Source of the DNA: Diplonema papillatum
Taxonomy: Eukaryota > Euglenozoa > Diplonemea > Diplonemida > Diplonemidae
DNA: 64,000 bases
Reading direction: 5' to 3'
Assembly (NCBI GenBank): GCA_030068145.1
Contig: JAPJBO010001036.1
Span: 1 to 64,000, forward strand
Shown: positions 54,258-64,000 of the stretch, one piece after another
Layout of the letters: every line of letters begins with the position of its first letter
How positions within the stretch are numbered: the stretch's first letter is position 1
The notes under the pieces: model-generated
Database searches by the model: none
What the model was told of the DNA's origin: nothing
What the model saw: only the letters and a program-made list of their open reading frames with translations
Position numbers and translations under genes: made by a program

Positions 54258-54700
54258 AACCTGGTTGATCCTGCCAGTAGTCATGCTTGTCAAGGATTAA
54301 GCCATGCAAGTCTCAGAGTGAATGGGACAACAGTGGGTCTGCAGACGGCTCATTTCATCGGTGCAATCTACGCGGAGAAGGTGCCTTTTGGGCCGACAAT
54401 GGTAACTCCATTGCTGATACATGTCCGAGTAATCCAACTCGATATAACTCCGTGGCCTTAAAACCACGGGGTCAAGGTGGATACAATCGACTTGGCAATA
54501 GCAGCGGTGTGTGGCACATGACTTCAAGTTTCCACACCGGCCAATGTGTGGAGCTGTTCACACCGTACCTCTGAGTGCCGGAGCAAATATTTGGCTTCCC
54601 ACTTCTCTCATGGCCGACCACACTATCTGCCCCTCTGTTTCGTAGCTACGCGCTCAAAATTGTGGTCTGTGGTGCCGGAGTTACGGCCTATTTAGGCAGG
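54258..54700 (+). rRNA. 18S rRNA, 5' part, divergent or partial
   Basis: Starts AACCTGGTTGATCCTGCCAG, the canonical 5' end. Then TAGTCATGCTTGTCAAGGAT and TAAGCCATGCAAGTCTCAGA follow, and later GACGGCTCATTTCAT and GGTAACTCCATTGCTGATAC are recognisable counterparts of conserved SSU positions. The usual AT of CATATGCTTGT and two bases after TTGT are missing. The V2 region is unlike the usual pattern; a GTGGCACATGACTTCAAGT word here also occurs (as GTGGCACGACTTCAAGT) in the 38-kb fragment. I cannot find the later universal GCCAGCAGCCGCGGTAA motif downstream, so the gene is truncated, interrupted or decayed. The 3' limit given is approximate. Confidence 0.7.
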
Positions 54701-55633
54701 CTGCCTGTGTACCTTCACGACCAGGTTTCCCCCCAGGCTAGTACCCTGCTAGACTCGTTCGTTGTCGACAAACTTGTTTGGTTGAGGTGTCATTTAGATG
54801 TAGATCTAAAGCTGTCACGTCAGATTTCTTGTTGAGCGTCGAGATTTATCCCGTGTTGTGGTCGCCTTCTGGCTTCGAACAGCGAGGCGCCACGGTTTTT
54901 TTTCTTCGGTTTTCCATACAAAGCGATAGCTTGGTTTCCGGCACATTTTCCGAATTAGGACCGCCGGCTTTTTGCGTCACTCAGGAATGGGCTCAAGCGC
55001 GACGCGATGTATCTTCACGACAATTCTGGGCCCTGAGTGCCTCGGATTGCACCTTGGCCACCTTTGCCGGGGGCATGGGTGATGGTGTAGTGCCATTTCT
55101 TTTCTTCTTTCCCCGCCGGCTTTTCCACTTTTCCACATTTGGACTGACAGTCCAAATGTGGATATAGAAGCTAATCCCCTGTTTCCATAGCGCTTCCGTT
55201 TCGATGCCATCCTCGCTGAAAGCAACAGACGTCTCAAGCATGACACCAACGGGAACCCTTTGAGCACACGCTGCAGGGGAAAGAGGGCATCTGAGCAGAG
55301 TTTCACTCCGCAAGCACCAGGGTCGCCACCCGCGAGCCGCCCACCTGGCTGGAGGAACAAGTGTGAAAACGGGTTTTCGCCTACAGGCTTTTCCCCGTGG
55401 TATTCTGCAGATGCTTTGAGCCTTATTTGTGTCCAGGTTTCCGTACGCGTTCTTATCCAGTGATTGAGTGCGCAAATGGTGTCATCCGAAAGAACTACTG
55501 CGGCAGGCTGTTGTGTCCCACGAGGGCCTCACTTCTGGCTTGCAACGGCCGTCAACTCTCTGCCGCATTCGGCCTCCTTTAAGCTTCAGCCTTGCAAAAA
55601 TGGGCGACCCCGCAATCTTCTAATTGAGAGTCC
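54701..55633. other. No gene recognised
   Basis: A perfect 15-bp-armed palindrome around CCACATTTGGACTG/ACAGTCCAAATGTGG lies at 55134-55163. The first 150 bp could be further decayed rRNA but I cannot align it. Confidence 0.4.
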
Positions 55634-57185
55634 GGGGGGGGGTCAATCTAAGGCAAAAAAGCGTCACAAAGGGTCATTTTTTTTCTTAGGGGATTAGGGA
55701 GCCCCCTTGGAACCATGGCAGTAGGAATGAAGCTGAACCATGAAAAAAACAGAAACTGAGTGGATATCTGAGTAGCACGAGACACAGAAACACACTAAAT
55801 GCCATGATTTCAAAAGCTGTCCCAAAGCCTGCCACCGTGTTGCAACGCACCTGTTGGTGACAACGTAAAGCGCTGAGCTGTTACAATAGTCGAAACTGCT
55901 GTCGAAATGCCGAGAGAGGGGAAGCCCAGCTCTTTCTTGTACGCCGGAGAGGGTCTTGTTCCGAGTGCGACGCTTCTTTGACGCTGGTATTTCGTGACGA
56001 GGGGTGGGGCCCTTCTTATAAGGTAGCCCAACAAGAGCGTCTCGAAGTGCATCCACACGAACATTCTCACGTACCATAGACAGTTCTGATGTGACGACGA
56101 CGAGTACGAGTGCCAGCAGTTTGTCCTCTTTTTGATGGAATTGCGAGAATGGTGGCTCGCACGGGTCACTCTCATTCTCACGCTCGTCGTCACTTTCGCT
56201 AGAGTTCGAGCCCGCATTCGGCCACACTTGAGGCGAGGCGTACACTCGTTATCCAGTCGCGTCTTGTTTTCTCTCTTTTGGAGGTTAACAAGCAAAGACT
56301 TAAACACGTGCCTCCTTCATGATACCATTCGGTTCTTTGCCTCAGGACCAAGACCAGTGTACCGCCCCTACCTCGGTACAGTCACCAATCCAGCTTGTGC
56401 CTGCTGTGAATCTTTGCACAGTGGAGTGCCCCAAAGATTCACCACGAGAAAGTTGGAGCAACCCTTACGCCAAACGACACCCAGGTATCTCTCTCTGTAG
56501 TGGTCCTCGGTGATGATGATCTCGCATTCCTAATCGCAATAATCGTATTCAATCGCGAAACCGTCTGTCTGTTTCACCAGTGCCCGCATCACTGCCGGTA
56601 CCAACTTGCACCCCAAGCACCAAATCTGCGGTCGCTGCTCTTCTATCTTCGTTCTCTTCCGGATGGCACCCAAGTGGGACAGAGGGGGTTTAGGGCATAC
56701 GACAACATGCAAGCACGGTTCTGTTTCTGTTGTTTATTATTGCATGATTACAGCTTGGTTCGGTTGAAGCACACGCAAGTCGGTTCACGCTCTAGTACCA
56801 GCCACTTCACAAGTTTGATCGCCTACTGCGAAGTCTTTGCAGCAATTATATGGACAGTTTCTTCTGTTTGCATGGCTCTCCCGTCTGCTGGCGTGTGAAC
56901 CTTGTCATAATCGGGGTGCTTGGGTGGTTTCACAGCAACAGCTGCTGGCTGTGTGTAGGTACTACAGTATTGACGACATCGCAGGCAACACGGTGGCACG
57001 CTTTGGGACAGATTTTTCAACATTGCCTTTGTGCGATCACCTGTGGGCAGAATCCGCTTGGTATCGGCCCGTAACGCATTTTCCCGCCGATTCCTACCAG
57101 TTTTCTGGGGTGGGTCCTTTTTTTTACGTCTGCCTTTGTGCAAATCCAAAAATACCCCTTTTGTGACACAGATTGACCCCCCCTA
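55634..57185. mobile_element. Possible inverted-repeat element, G-run ends
   Basis: The left end has GGGGGGGGTCAATCT and the right end its complement AGATTGACCCCCCC, with TGTGAC just inside each. Further in, GCAACACGGTGGCA(G/C)GCTTTGGGACAG occurs on the minus strand near 55840 and on the plus strand near 56975, so the arms are inverted copies in patches. The frames 55694-56245 (-) and 56837-57166 (+) cover these patches and have no recognisable domain. Confidence 0.4.
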
Positions 57186-57234
57186 CGGGCTGTGTTGGCA
57201 AGTAAACGCGTTTCCATCCGTTTTTTCCAAAACA

Positions 57235-57270
57235 TGGAAACGGAAACGGAAACGGAAACGGAAACGGCTC
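57235..57270. repeat. (GGAAAC)n hexamer repeat
   Basis: Five GGAAAC units after TTTTCCAAAACAT. A second cluster with both orientations (CCGTTTCC and GGAAACGG) is at 57690-57765. Not a known telomere unit. Confidence 0.75.
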
Positions 57271-57817
57271 CTTGGTTTTGCAGGCTACCCACAAACCACG
57301 CTAACACCACCAGGGGATACTACACGGTGAAGTCCAGCCCCAGAAGTCGGAGTTGAAGAGGGCGCCCGAGTCACACCCGAAAAGCGCCGCTTTGTTAACT
57401 CCAGCTTCTGAGGCTGTTCACATCCCACACAGGGTGTGTTAACTTGCAGCCAAAACCGAACTGTCGTGCATACGAACCTCGTCGAGAAAGTAAACGGGGT
57501 GGTCACCATGCCCAATTCTCTGAGTGCTTGGTTGCCACCAGGATGTTGACCGCGCAGTTCGGGACTACTTCGGAGACAGCACCGTTCGCACAGATAAATT
57601 TATTTTGCTGGCTCGTTGAGAAATACCCCTAAAAAAATTTCCCCGCCCATCCGAGGTGTGGTCACCTTACACACTGCAATCTGCAGCAGCCGTTTCCAAA
57701 ATAAGGAAACGCCGTTTCCTTGAAAGTATGGAAACGGAAACGGAAACGGGAAACGTTTCCGTTTACTTGCCATCATAGCCCTAGGGGGGGGGTGATGGTC
57801 GAAATGACGGCCAACTG
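57271..57817. other. 3' flank of cyclase D; no gene recognised
   Basis: Contains the second GGAAAC/GTTTCC cluster (57690-57765), which can form a short hairpin, and a G-run at 57784. Confidence 0.5.
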
Positions 57818-60340
57818 TCACGACGCAGCGACTGTCCGAGAGTACTCCGAGCCCCAAAGAGCAGGGTCTGCCCAGGCAGTGTTCCGCTCGGAAAGGGCAC
57901 AGAGCAAGGTAGGGTCGTCGACGCCTTCGAGCCGCCTCCGGATCGCATCGTATTCGCCATTCAGAAACAGGCTCCAATACTCGGGGCTCCACCCCCATCC
58001 AGACTCGGCCGCCTGGCCCTCCCTGTCATTTTCCCGCAGCGCTACTTCGTACACGATGAACCGTTCCGCACGATCGTCGATAGCTTGGAACCGACACCAC
58101 CCGATGGGCCTCAGAAGGTTCCTCTGCCTGCCTTCGATGACGCTTGCCATGTGCCGGCAGTACACCGCACGCGCCTGCAGAGCCGACGACACCGCTTCGA
58201 GCTGGCGGGTCAGCCCCACGCACCCTCCGAAAACCGTCAAGAACTTTTGGCCCTCGGTGCCGACGGTTCCCGCGAAGATCTTGCCGGAGGATATGTGCGT
58301 GTGGACGCGCCGCGGAACGTTTCGTTGCACAACGCGGGTGAAGTGCAGTGAGTTCTGAAAGTGCCCGAGGACCCGACGGGACGCGTTCCACGACACGAAC
58401 ACAGCGTTACCAACGACTGACATGAGGGTGCCCTCTGTTTGGTTGATAGCCTGCATGGTGGTCGCGAGAGCGTCGTCCGTAGCCCTTTGAAACGCGTCAA
58501 CCGCCGCGTCATCGTCGTGCATGCCCAGCGTGACGGAAGCCACCGTCGCATTCTGCACGACATCCAACACCCACCCTGCGGGGGCCGACTTGTGAGCGGG
58601 CGTGACGTGCTGCTGCGAGGAGGAAACGACGGATTCGATGTCGTAAACCTCGTCGTCGCCTTGGGTTGGGCCCCTGTTCCTCGGCAGCCGCAGGTCCAAC
58701 CGTGCCTGTAGGGCGATGGGTGTGAAGATGACCAGCGCCACCTGTCCGATGCCTTTCAACACCGCGGTTTGACTGCGAGAGGCGACCGCGGACGTCCACT
58801 CGTCCACGCTGTCCACGTCAACGTCCCAAGGGCTCTCGTCGATGACGCTGAAGGCGCTAGGGCACTGGGCCAGGACCCGGGTACGTTTGCCGCCGAAGGT
58901 CTGCGCGACGGAGAGCCCGAGGCCCAGGTGGCACGGTTCCCACATCTTCTCGATCTCCGCAACGAACTCGGGAAGCGCGGCGATGCACCCCGGCATGCAA
59001 TTCGACTCGAGGCGGGCGGCCATGTTCACCGTGGGCCCGAAGTAGTCGTACCGGTCGATCAGCGTGTTTCGCTCGATGCTCACGGGGCCTTGGTGCATCC
59101 CGATGCGAACCCGCAGGCCGCGCCACTTCCGCGGAACGATGCAGCACTGCGGGATGGCGAGCAGGGGCGCCGGCCAGTTCGCGGAGTACAAGCGCGCGTG
59201 CACCGCGAGCGCGAATTTCGCCGCGTCCTCGGCCTTGCTGAAGGCGGCCATGAACGAGTCGCCGATCGTCTTGACCTCGTACCCCTCGTACTCCGCGAGA
59301 GCCGACCGGATGAGGACGTTGTGCAGCTGCAGCGCCCGCTTCATTTCCTCCGGGCACGCGTTCCATATCGCGGTGGACTGCACGATGTCAGTGAACACCA
59401 CCGTCGCCACGTTCAGCCCATCGCTCTCCGGCACCACCCCCGGCGGCGTCAGCGAGTTGGCGTTCATGCCCCCGTGCTCGTTCCGGTCGAAGAGCGCGTC
59501 AGGGAGGTAGGGTCGGTAGGTGGTGAGGTTCTCCAAGAGCTGAGCGAGGGCGTCGGCGAAGGCGCGGGGGAGGTTGCCGGCGGCCGCGGTGTCGAGCGAT
59601 TTGCGGGCCCGCGGAAGGTCGAAGGCGGCGAGGGCAGACGCTACGTCGTTGGCTGCCTGCACCGACGCCTCGAGCCGGCCTTTCTCGGACATGACTTGCT
59701 TGGCGAATCCACGCGTCATCCAGAAATCGAGGACGAAGACGAGCAGCTGCAAAGGGAGGGTGGTTGTGAGGCGGGTGCGCTGCGCGCACGGCGGGTACTC
59801 GCAAGCCGCGCCGTCGGGGACGCACGTCCGGCCGATCCTGTTTTCGTACGACGGGAGCATCGGAGCGTCGAGCAGCCCGAAACGGAAGCTCTGCTCCACG
59901 CTCATGACCGCGAGCCAAATGACGACGAAATACACGAGGATCTCGGCCATTTTCCCTTCGCGCGAAACCAGCAGCAGGTCCAACACGACGACGAAGGTCG
60001 GCCACCACCTGTCGACGTTCAACGCCGCGGAACCCCAGTCAGCGATCGCGATCGAAACGCACTGCCCGATCACGATGATGGAAGTCAACGAGCTGGGGAG
60101 CCTCCGCAGCCACAGGATGATGAACGCGCCCGAGAGCGACACAACCCCGCTGATGACTGCGCCCAGGTTGTACGGCGGCTTGTTGTAAAGGGGGATTAAG
60201 CTGAACGCGCTGAGGAACCCAAGCCCTATCGTCTCACCCAGCCACACCCTCTTCCGCGTCCGGTCGGTCTGCGACTCGCCCGGGACGTCGAACCACTGGA
60301 GAAACCGGCCCAGGAGCCTTCGCGCCATCTTCTGCAGCAT
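57818..60340 (-). CDS. Receptor-type adenylyl cyclase D
   Basis: 840 residues, same architecture as A-C but diverged throughout and in markedly GC-richer DNA. Hydrophobic segments lie at about 36-52, 57-77, 83-103, 112-126, 132-148 and 195-210, with a Cys loop (CVPDGAACEYPPC, 173-185). The linker again ends YRPYLPDALF. The first cyclase domain is complete: Asp318 (FTDI), Lys357, Asp361 (IGDS), Asp432, Asn439, Arg443. The C-terminal domain (about 600-790) keeps VFVSWNASRRVLGHF and VGTEGQKFLTVFG but has GN in place of the metal-binding GD. Predicted to make cAMP at the membrane. The conserved WSPEYWSLFL near the C-terminus is shared with A, B and C. The N-terminal sequence WFDVPGES parallels CFEIPGES of A and WFETPGES of C. 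Confidence 0.92.
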   Translation of the reverse strand: MLQKMARRLLGRFLQWFDVPGESQTDRTRKRVWLGETIGLGFLSAFSLIPLYNKPPYNLGAVISGVVSLSGAFIILWLRRLPSSLTSIIVIGQCVSIAIADWGSAALNVDRWWPTFVVVLDLLLVSREGKMAEILVYFVVIWLAVMSVEQSFRFGLLDAPMLPSYENRIGRTCVPDGAACEYPPCAQRTRLTTTLPLQLLVFVLDFWMTRGFAKQVMSEKGRLEASVQAANDVASALAAFDLPRARKSLDTAAAGNLPRAFADALAQLLENLTTYRPYLPDALFDRNEHGGMNANSLTPPGVVPESDGLNVATVVFTDIVQSTAIWNACPEEMKRALQLHNVLIRSALAEYEGYEVKTIGDSFMAAFSKAEDAAKFALAVHARLYSANWPAPLLAIPQCCIVPRKWRGLRVRIGMHQGPVSIERNTLIDRYDYFGPTVNMAARLESNCMPGCIAALPEFVAEIEKMWEPCHLGLGLSVAQTFGGKRTRVLAQCPSAFSVIDESPWDVDVDSVDEWTSAVASRSQTAVLKGIGQVALVIFTPIALQARLDLRLPRNRGPTQGDDEVYDIESVVSSSQQHVTPAHKSAPAGWVLDVVQNATVASVTLGMHDDDAAVDAFQRATDDALATTMQAINQTEGTLMSVVGNAVFVSWNASRRVLGHFQNSLHFTRVVQRNVPRRVHTHISSGKIFAGTVGTEGQKFLTVFGGCVGLTRQLEAVSSALQARAVYCRHMASVIEGRQRNLLRPIGWCRFQAIDDRAERFIVYEVALRENDREGQAAESGWGWSPEYWSLFLNGEYDAIRRRLEGVDDPTLLCALSERNTAWADPALWGSEYSRTVAAS

Positions 60341-60445
60341 TGCGCGTTTGTATTCGTTCCCTCCTTCCCTACCCGCCTCCAGGCATTCACCGCCACTGCC
60401 GCCTGAAGCCGAGTGAGTTCAGTCGAACGTGACGCCATTAAGTGC

Positions 60446-61850
60446 CTGACAACTACGACAAAGAACTCTAGATGCCATCGAATCTTGTCACATAATCATC
60501 CGCTTCCCTGCATGCAGGAGCTGGGGGCGGCCAAAGTGGTGACTTGACGTGAGACTGGAATGGACTGTCTCCAGCACTGGCTCTTGTAGAACGTACTCCA
60601 ATCGATGACTGTGGCTTGAGGGCCTGACAACTACTACAAAGAACTCTGCAGATGCCATCGATTCTTGTCACATAATCATCCGCTCCCCTGCATGCAGGAG
60701 CTGGGGGCGGCCAAAGTGGTGACTTGACGTGAGACTGGAATGGACTGTCTCCAACACGGGCACTTGTAAAACGTGCTCCAATTGACGAGTGTGGCTCGAG
60801 GGCCTGACAACTACTAAAGAACTCTGCAGATGCCATCAATTCTTGTCACATAATCATCCGCTTCCCTGCATGCAGGAGCTGGGGGCGGCCAAAGTGGTGA
60901 CTTGACGTGAGACTGGAATGGACTGTCTCCAACACTGGCACTTGTAAAACGTGCTCCAATTGACGAGTGTGGCTCGAGGGGCTGACAACTACTATAGAGA
61001 ACTCTGCAGATGCCATCGCTTATTGTCACATAATCATCCGCTCCCCTGCATGCAGGAGCTGGGTGCGGCCAAAGTGGTGACTTGACGTGAGACTGGAATG
61101 GACTGTCTCCAGCACTGGCTCTTGTAGAACGTCTAGATGCCATCGAATCTTGTCACATAATCATCCGCTTCCCTGCATGCAGGAGCTGGGGGCGGCCAAA
61201 GTGGTGACTTGACGTGAGACTGGAATGGACTGTCTTCAGCACTGGCTCTTGTAGAACGTGCTCCACTTGATGAGTGTGGCTCGAGGGCCTGATGCCAACA
61301 TCGAATCTTGTCACATAATCATCCGCTCCCCTGCATGCAGGAGCTGGGTGCGGCCAAAGTGGTGACTTGACGTGAGACTGGAATGGACTGTCTCCAGCAC
61401 TGGCTCTTGTAGAACGTCTAGATGCCATCGAATCTTGTCACATAATCATCCGCTTCCCTGCATGCAGGAGCTGGGGGCGGCCAAAGTGGTGACTTGACGT
61501 GAGACTGGAATGGACTGTCTTCAGCACTGGCTCTTGTAGAACGTGCTCCACTTGATGAGTGTGGCTCGAGGGCCTGATGCCAACATCGAATCTTGTCACA
61601 TAATCATCCGCTCCCCTGAATGCAGGAGCTGGGGGCGGCCAAAGTGGTGACTTGACGTGAGACTGGAATGGACTGTCTCCAACACGGGCACTTGTAAAAC
61701 GTGCTCCAATTGACGAGTGTGGCTCGAGGGCCTGACAACTACTACAAAGAACTGTGCAGATGCCATCGATTCTTGTCACATAATCATCCGCTCCCCTGCA
61801 TGCAGGAGCTGGGGGCGGCCAAAGTAGTGACTTGGCGTGAGACTGGAAGA
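60446..61850. repeat. About 180-bp satellite, nine copies with a higher-order pattern
   Basis: The word CATAATCATCCGCT starts at 60491, 60671, 60849, 61029, 61156, 61314, 61441, 61599 and 61779. Spacings are 180, 178, 180, 127, 158, 127, 158 and 180. The 127+158 pair forms a 285-bp higher-order unit present twice. Each unit contains the palindrome CTGCATGCAG. The array lies just upstream of cyclase D. Frames through it (MTRIDGICRVL-type) are repeat artefacts. Confidence 0.95.
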
Positions 61851-62549
61851 GGTTTGTCCCAACGTTAGCGCTTGCAGTGGCTTCCTGACTTCTGCGACGC
61901 TACAGGATCTCATTGCCTACTCATCACTCCCCGAGCAATGTTATTGTATTCGCAAAACAAATGGACCGGAGGGGAAGAAAAAGCTGAAGCTTCCTTGGTG
62001 TCACCGCGTTCAGATGTTCGCACGAAGCTTTTGGTCAGGAAAGGGAAAAAACGTTTCTTCTGAGCGAAGCGTGCTGTATCCGAGTGCCGCCGATCCCTTG
62101 CTTCTTTTGAACATAACGTTTGTAGGATCGGCGCTCGTCTTTAACGCGGGACGTTGGAGGGGGTTTGCAAGAACATGCTCGGTCTATTCGGACACAGTTG
62201 GACCCGGTTGGAGACACGGGATCTGGATGTGAAATTGGAAGTTGCCGTTCGCCGAAGCTAGTCGTGGCCCGATAAATCCGATGTGCCCTGAGTAACTCAC
62301 GCATTCCTCTAGACTGGGTTCTGCTGGCTTAGAGGCGTTCAGCCGTAATCCATCCAGTGGTAGCATCACGGCACTGTCCGATCGAACAACCGTAGATACC
62401 AGGGACAATGGATACGCGCTCAACACCGCACTGTCCCTTCTGCAACGTGTTTCGGTCCTTAATTTCACAGGAAACATAATCATCAGCACGGGACCTGTCA
62501 GACTCTGAAGACGGGTAGTAGAAGATCGCTGTGATCGACGAAGCCGTCG
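61851..62549. other. No gene recognised
   Basis: Between satellite and GH32 array. A minus-strand frame (62329-62637) has evenly spaced Cys residues but no recognisable family. Confidence 0.4.
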
Positions 62550-62706
62550 GGGTTGTGCCGTGTGCAGCACCAATGGTTGCAGTACCAAAAGGAGAAGAGG
62601 AGGAGGGGAGGCTATTTGTGTGCATGATTTTAATCACGTTTCTGTTTCGTCAAAAAAAAAAAAGCTCCGGTTGAACGAATGAACGTGTGCGGCGGGGGGC
62701 GGCCGG

Positions 62707-63078
62707 TCACCAAATCGTGTTCACTAGCCACACGGTGACGTTTGCGGCGGCCCCGCTCGTGTTGTTCGCCCAGAGGGAGACTCCGGCCGTGTTCTGCCCA
62801 GCAACGTACAGGCGCGAGGTGAACCGTTCCCGGCCGCCGTCGACGAAGGCTTCGACGACGCTGTGGTCGACGAAGACGTGCAGTTCGGCGCGCGCCCTCC
62901 CGCCGACGACAACGGGGTTCCCCGTGCGGGCTATGATCGGGGATCTCGCCCCGGACGAGCCGCTGCCAGCCCGGTTGAAAGCCAAGACGTTCGAGCTGAC
63001 GCGACCATGGACGCAGCACGGGCTCTGCCCACGGCGCCCACGGAGAGCGACGGCAGCATTGAGTTCTTTTAAGTACAT
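62707..63078 (-). CDS. GH32 (invertase/fructanase-like) C-terminal part, unit 1
   Basis: The last 85 residues contain the GH32 beta-sandwich signature AELHVFVDHSVVEAFVDGGRERFTSRLYV and end in a SLWAN...WLVNTIW strand, as in bacterial and eukaryotic beta-fructofuranosidases. Only this C-terminal module is present; the five-bladed propeller with the catalytic Asp and Glu is absent. The ATG at 63078 is probably not a true start, and an acceptor-like TTAAAAG lies right there, so this may be a duplicated last exon or a gene relic. GH32 enzymes cleave sucrose or fructans, usually outside the cell; this piece alone would have no activity. Confidence 0.8.
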   Translation of the reverse strand: MYLKELNAAVALRGRRGQSPCCVHGRVSSNVLAFNRAGSGSSGARSPIIARTGNPVVVGGRARAELHVFVDHSVVEAFVDGGRERFTSRLYVAGQNTAGVSLWANNTSGAAANVTVWLVNTIW

Positions 63079-63375
63079 GAACCACGTGGATTAGCATGCA
63101 CTATTGCATGCAGCATTGAGTTCTGTAAAGTGCAAGTGCCATGAAGGCAAGCGAGCACTGACTTTGTCTCCTTTTTGCGGTGGCAATCTGCGAAGTAAAC
63201 TCCCGCAGAGCGTAGTGGACATGGGGTTGTGCCGTGTGCAGCACCAATGGTTGAAGTACCAAAAGCAAAAGAGGAGGAGGGGAGGCTATTTGTGTGCATG
63301 ATTTTAATCACGTTTCTGTTTCGTCAAAAAAAAAAAAAAGCAACGAATGAACGTGTGCCGGCGAGGGGCGGCCGG

Positions 63376-63747
63376 TCACCAAATCGTGTTCACCTGCCAC
63401 ACGGTGACGTTCGCGGCGGCCCCGCTCGTGTTGTTCGCCCAGAGGGAGACTCCGGCCGTGTTCTGCCCGGCAACGTACAGGCGCGAGGTGAACCGTTCCC
63501 GGCCGCCGTCGACGAAGGCTTCGACGACGCTGTGGTCGACGAAGACGTGCAGTTCGGCGCGCGCCCTCCCGCCGACGACAACGGGGTTCCCCGTGCGGGC
63601 TATGATCGGGGATCTCGCCCCGGACGAGCCGCTGCCAGCCCGGTTGAAAGCCAAGACGTTCGAGCTGACGCGACCATGGACGCAGCACGGGCTCTGCCCA
63701 CGGCGCCCACGGAGAGCGACGGCAGCATTGAGTTCTTTTAAGTACAT
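63376..63747 (-). CDS. GH32 C-terminal part, unit 2
   Basis: Identical to unit 1 except for a Leu/Gln change near the C-terminus (VTVWLVN versus VTVWQVN) and a few silent changes. Maintenance of the frame and the stop in both copies suggests recent duplication. Upstream exons, if any, would lie beyond position 64000. Confidence 0.8.
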   Translation of the reverse strand: MYLKELNAAVALRGRRGQSPCCVHGRVSSNVLAFNRAGSGSSGARSPIIARTGNPVVVGGRARAELHVFVDHSVVEAFVDGGRERFTSRLYVAGQNTAGVSLWANNTSGAAANVTVWQVNTIW

Positions 63748-64000
63748 GAACCACGTGGATTAGCATGCACTATTGCATGCAGCATTGAGTTCTGTAAAGT
63801 GCAAGTGCCATGAAGGCAAGCGAGCACTGACTTTGTCTCCTTTTTGCGGTGGCAATCTGCGAAGTAAACTCCCGCAGAGCGTAGTGGACATGGGGTTGTG
63901 CCGTGTGCAGCACCAATGGTTGAAGTACCAAAAGCAAAAGAGGAGGAGGGGAGGCTATTTGTGTGCATGATTTTAATCACGTTTCTGTTTCGTCAAAAAA

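Larger units (their letters stand above)
62550..64000. repeat. Tandem 669-bp units carrying a GH32 3' region
   Basis: Period 669: 62707 matches 63376, 63069 matches 63738, and the end of the window (63971-64000) starts a further unit. A leading partial unit begins near 62550. Each unit has GH32 C-terminal coding DNA on the minus strand, a poly-A/T run near its stop and about 290 bp of spacer. The array continues beyond the window. Confidence 0.95.

Noticed and set aside
57235..57765. GGAAAC hexamers as telomere repeats
   Set aside because: Too few units, interrupted, and unlike the TTAGGG expected for Euglenozoa.

Overview
The window is nuclear DNA of a eukaryote, most likely a euglenozoan and possibly a diplonemid. 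Three things point there. (i) Positions 3854-3873 (minus strand) carry a 20-nt match to the 3' half of the euglenozoan spliced leader (SL), ACAGTTTCTGTACTTTATTG, joined to a sequence that follows an AG acceptor in two other copies. (ii) Two 18S rRNA pieces (54258 onward; 38055-38215 minus) have euglenozoan-like wording. (iii) The large genes are uninterrupted reading frames for receptor-type class III adenylyl cyclases. Abundant cut-and-paste transposons argue against a typical trypanosomatid and for a repeat-rich relative. The taxon is an inference.

Layout. 1-4170: a tyrosine-recombinase (YR)-type retrotransposon with gag-like, RT and RNase H regions and split direct repeats; the SL remnant and a 30 x 10-bp minisatellite sit at its 5' end. 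5271-6206: an orphan C-terminal cyclase-like domain. 7032-8953: a Tc1/mariner/pogo-type element with TA target duplication and a broken transposase. 9120-10740: a degraded YR gene, element end and 15-bp minisatellite. 11551-32711: three head-to-tail cyclase genes on the minus strand, produced by a near-perfect 9.3-kb tandem duplication whose junction lies inside the genes, so the middle gene is a hybrid. 32712-50660: a gene-poor landscape of dispersed repeats, inverted-repeat elements, a MITE with an internal empty-site control, fold-back DNA and microsatellites. 50670-53672: an apparently intact DDE transposon with about 0.4-kb terminal inverted repeats (TIRs). 54258-54700: the 5' part of a divergent 18S gene. 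57818-60340: a fourth, GC-rich full-length cyclase. 60446-61850: a 180-bp satellite. 62550-64000: tandem 669-bp units, each carrying the C-terminal part of a GH32 (invertase/fructanase-like) gene.

Functional picture. The host genes I can support are the membrane cyclases and the GH32 pieces. Each full-length cyclase has about six membrane segments, a helical linker ending in YRPYLPDALF, one cyclase domain with all catalytic residues, and a second domain that has lost them. Everything else that is recognisable is mobile or repetitive DNA. All host genes are on the minus strand, consistent with one polycistronic unit as expected in Euglenozoa.
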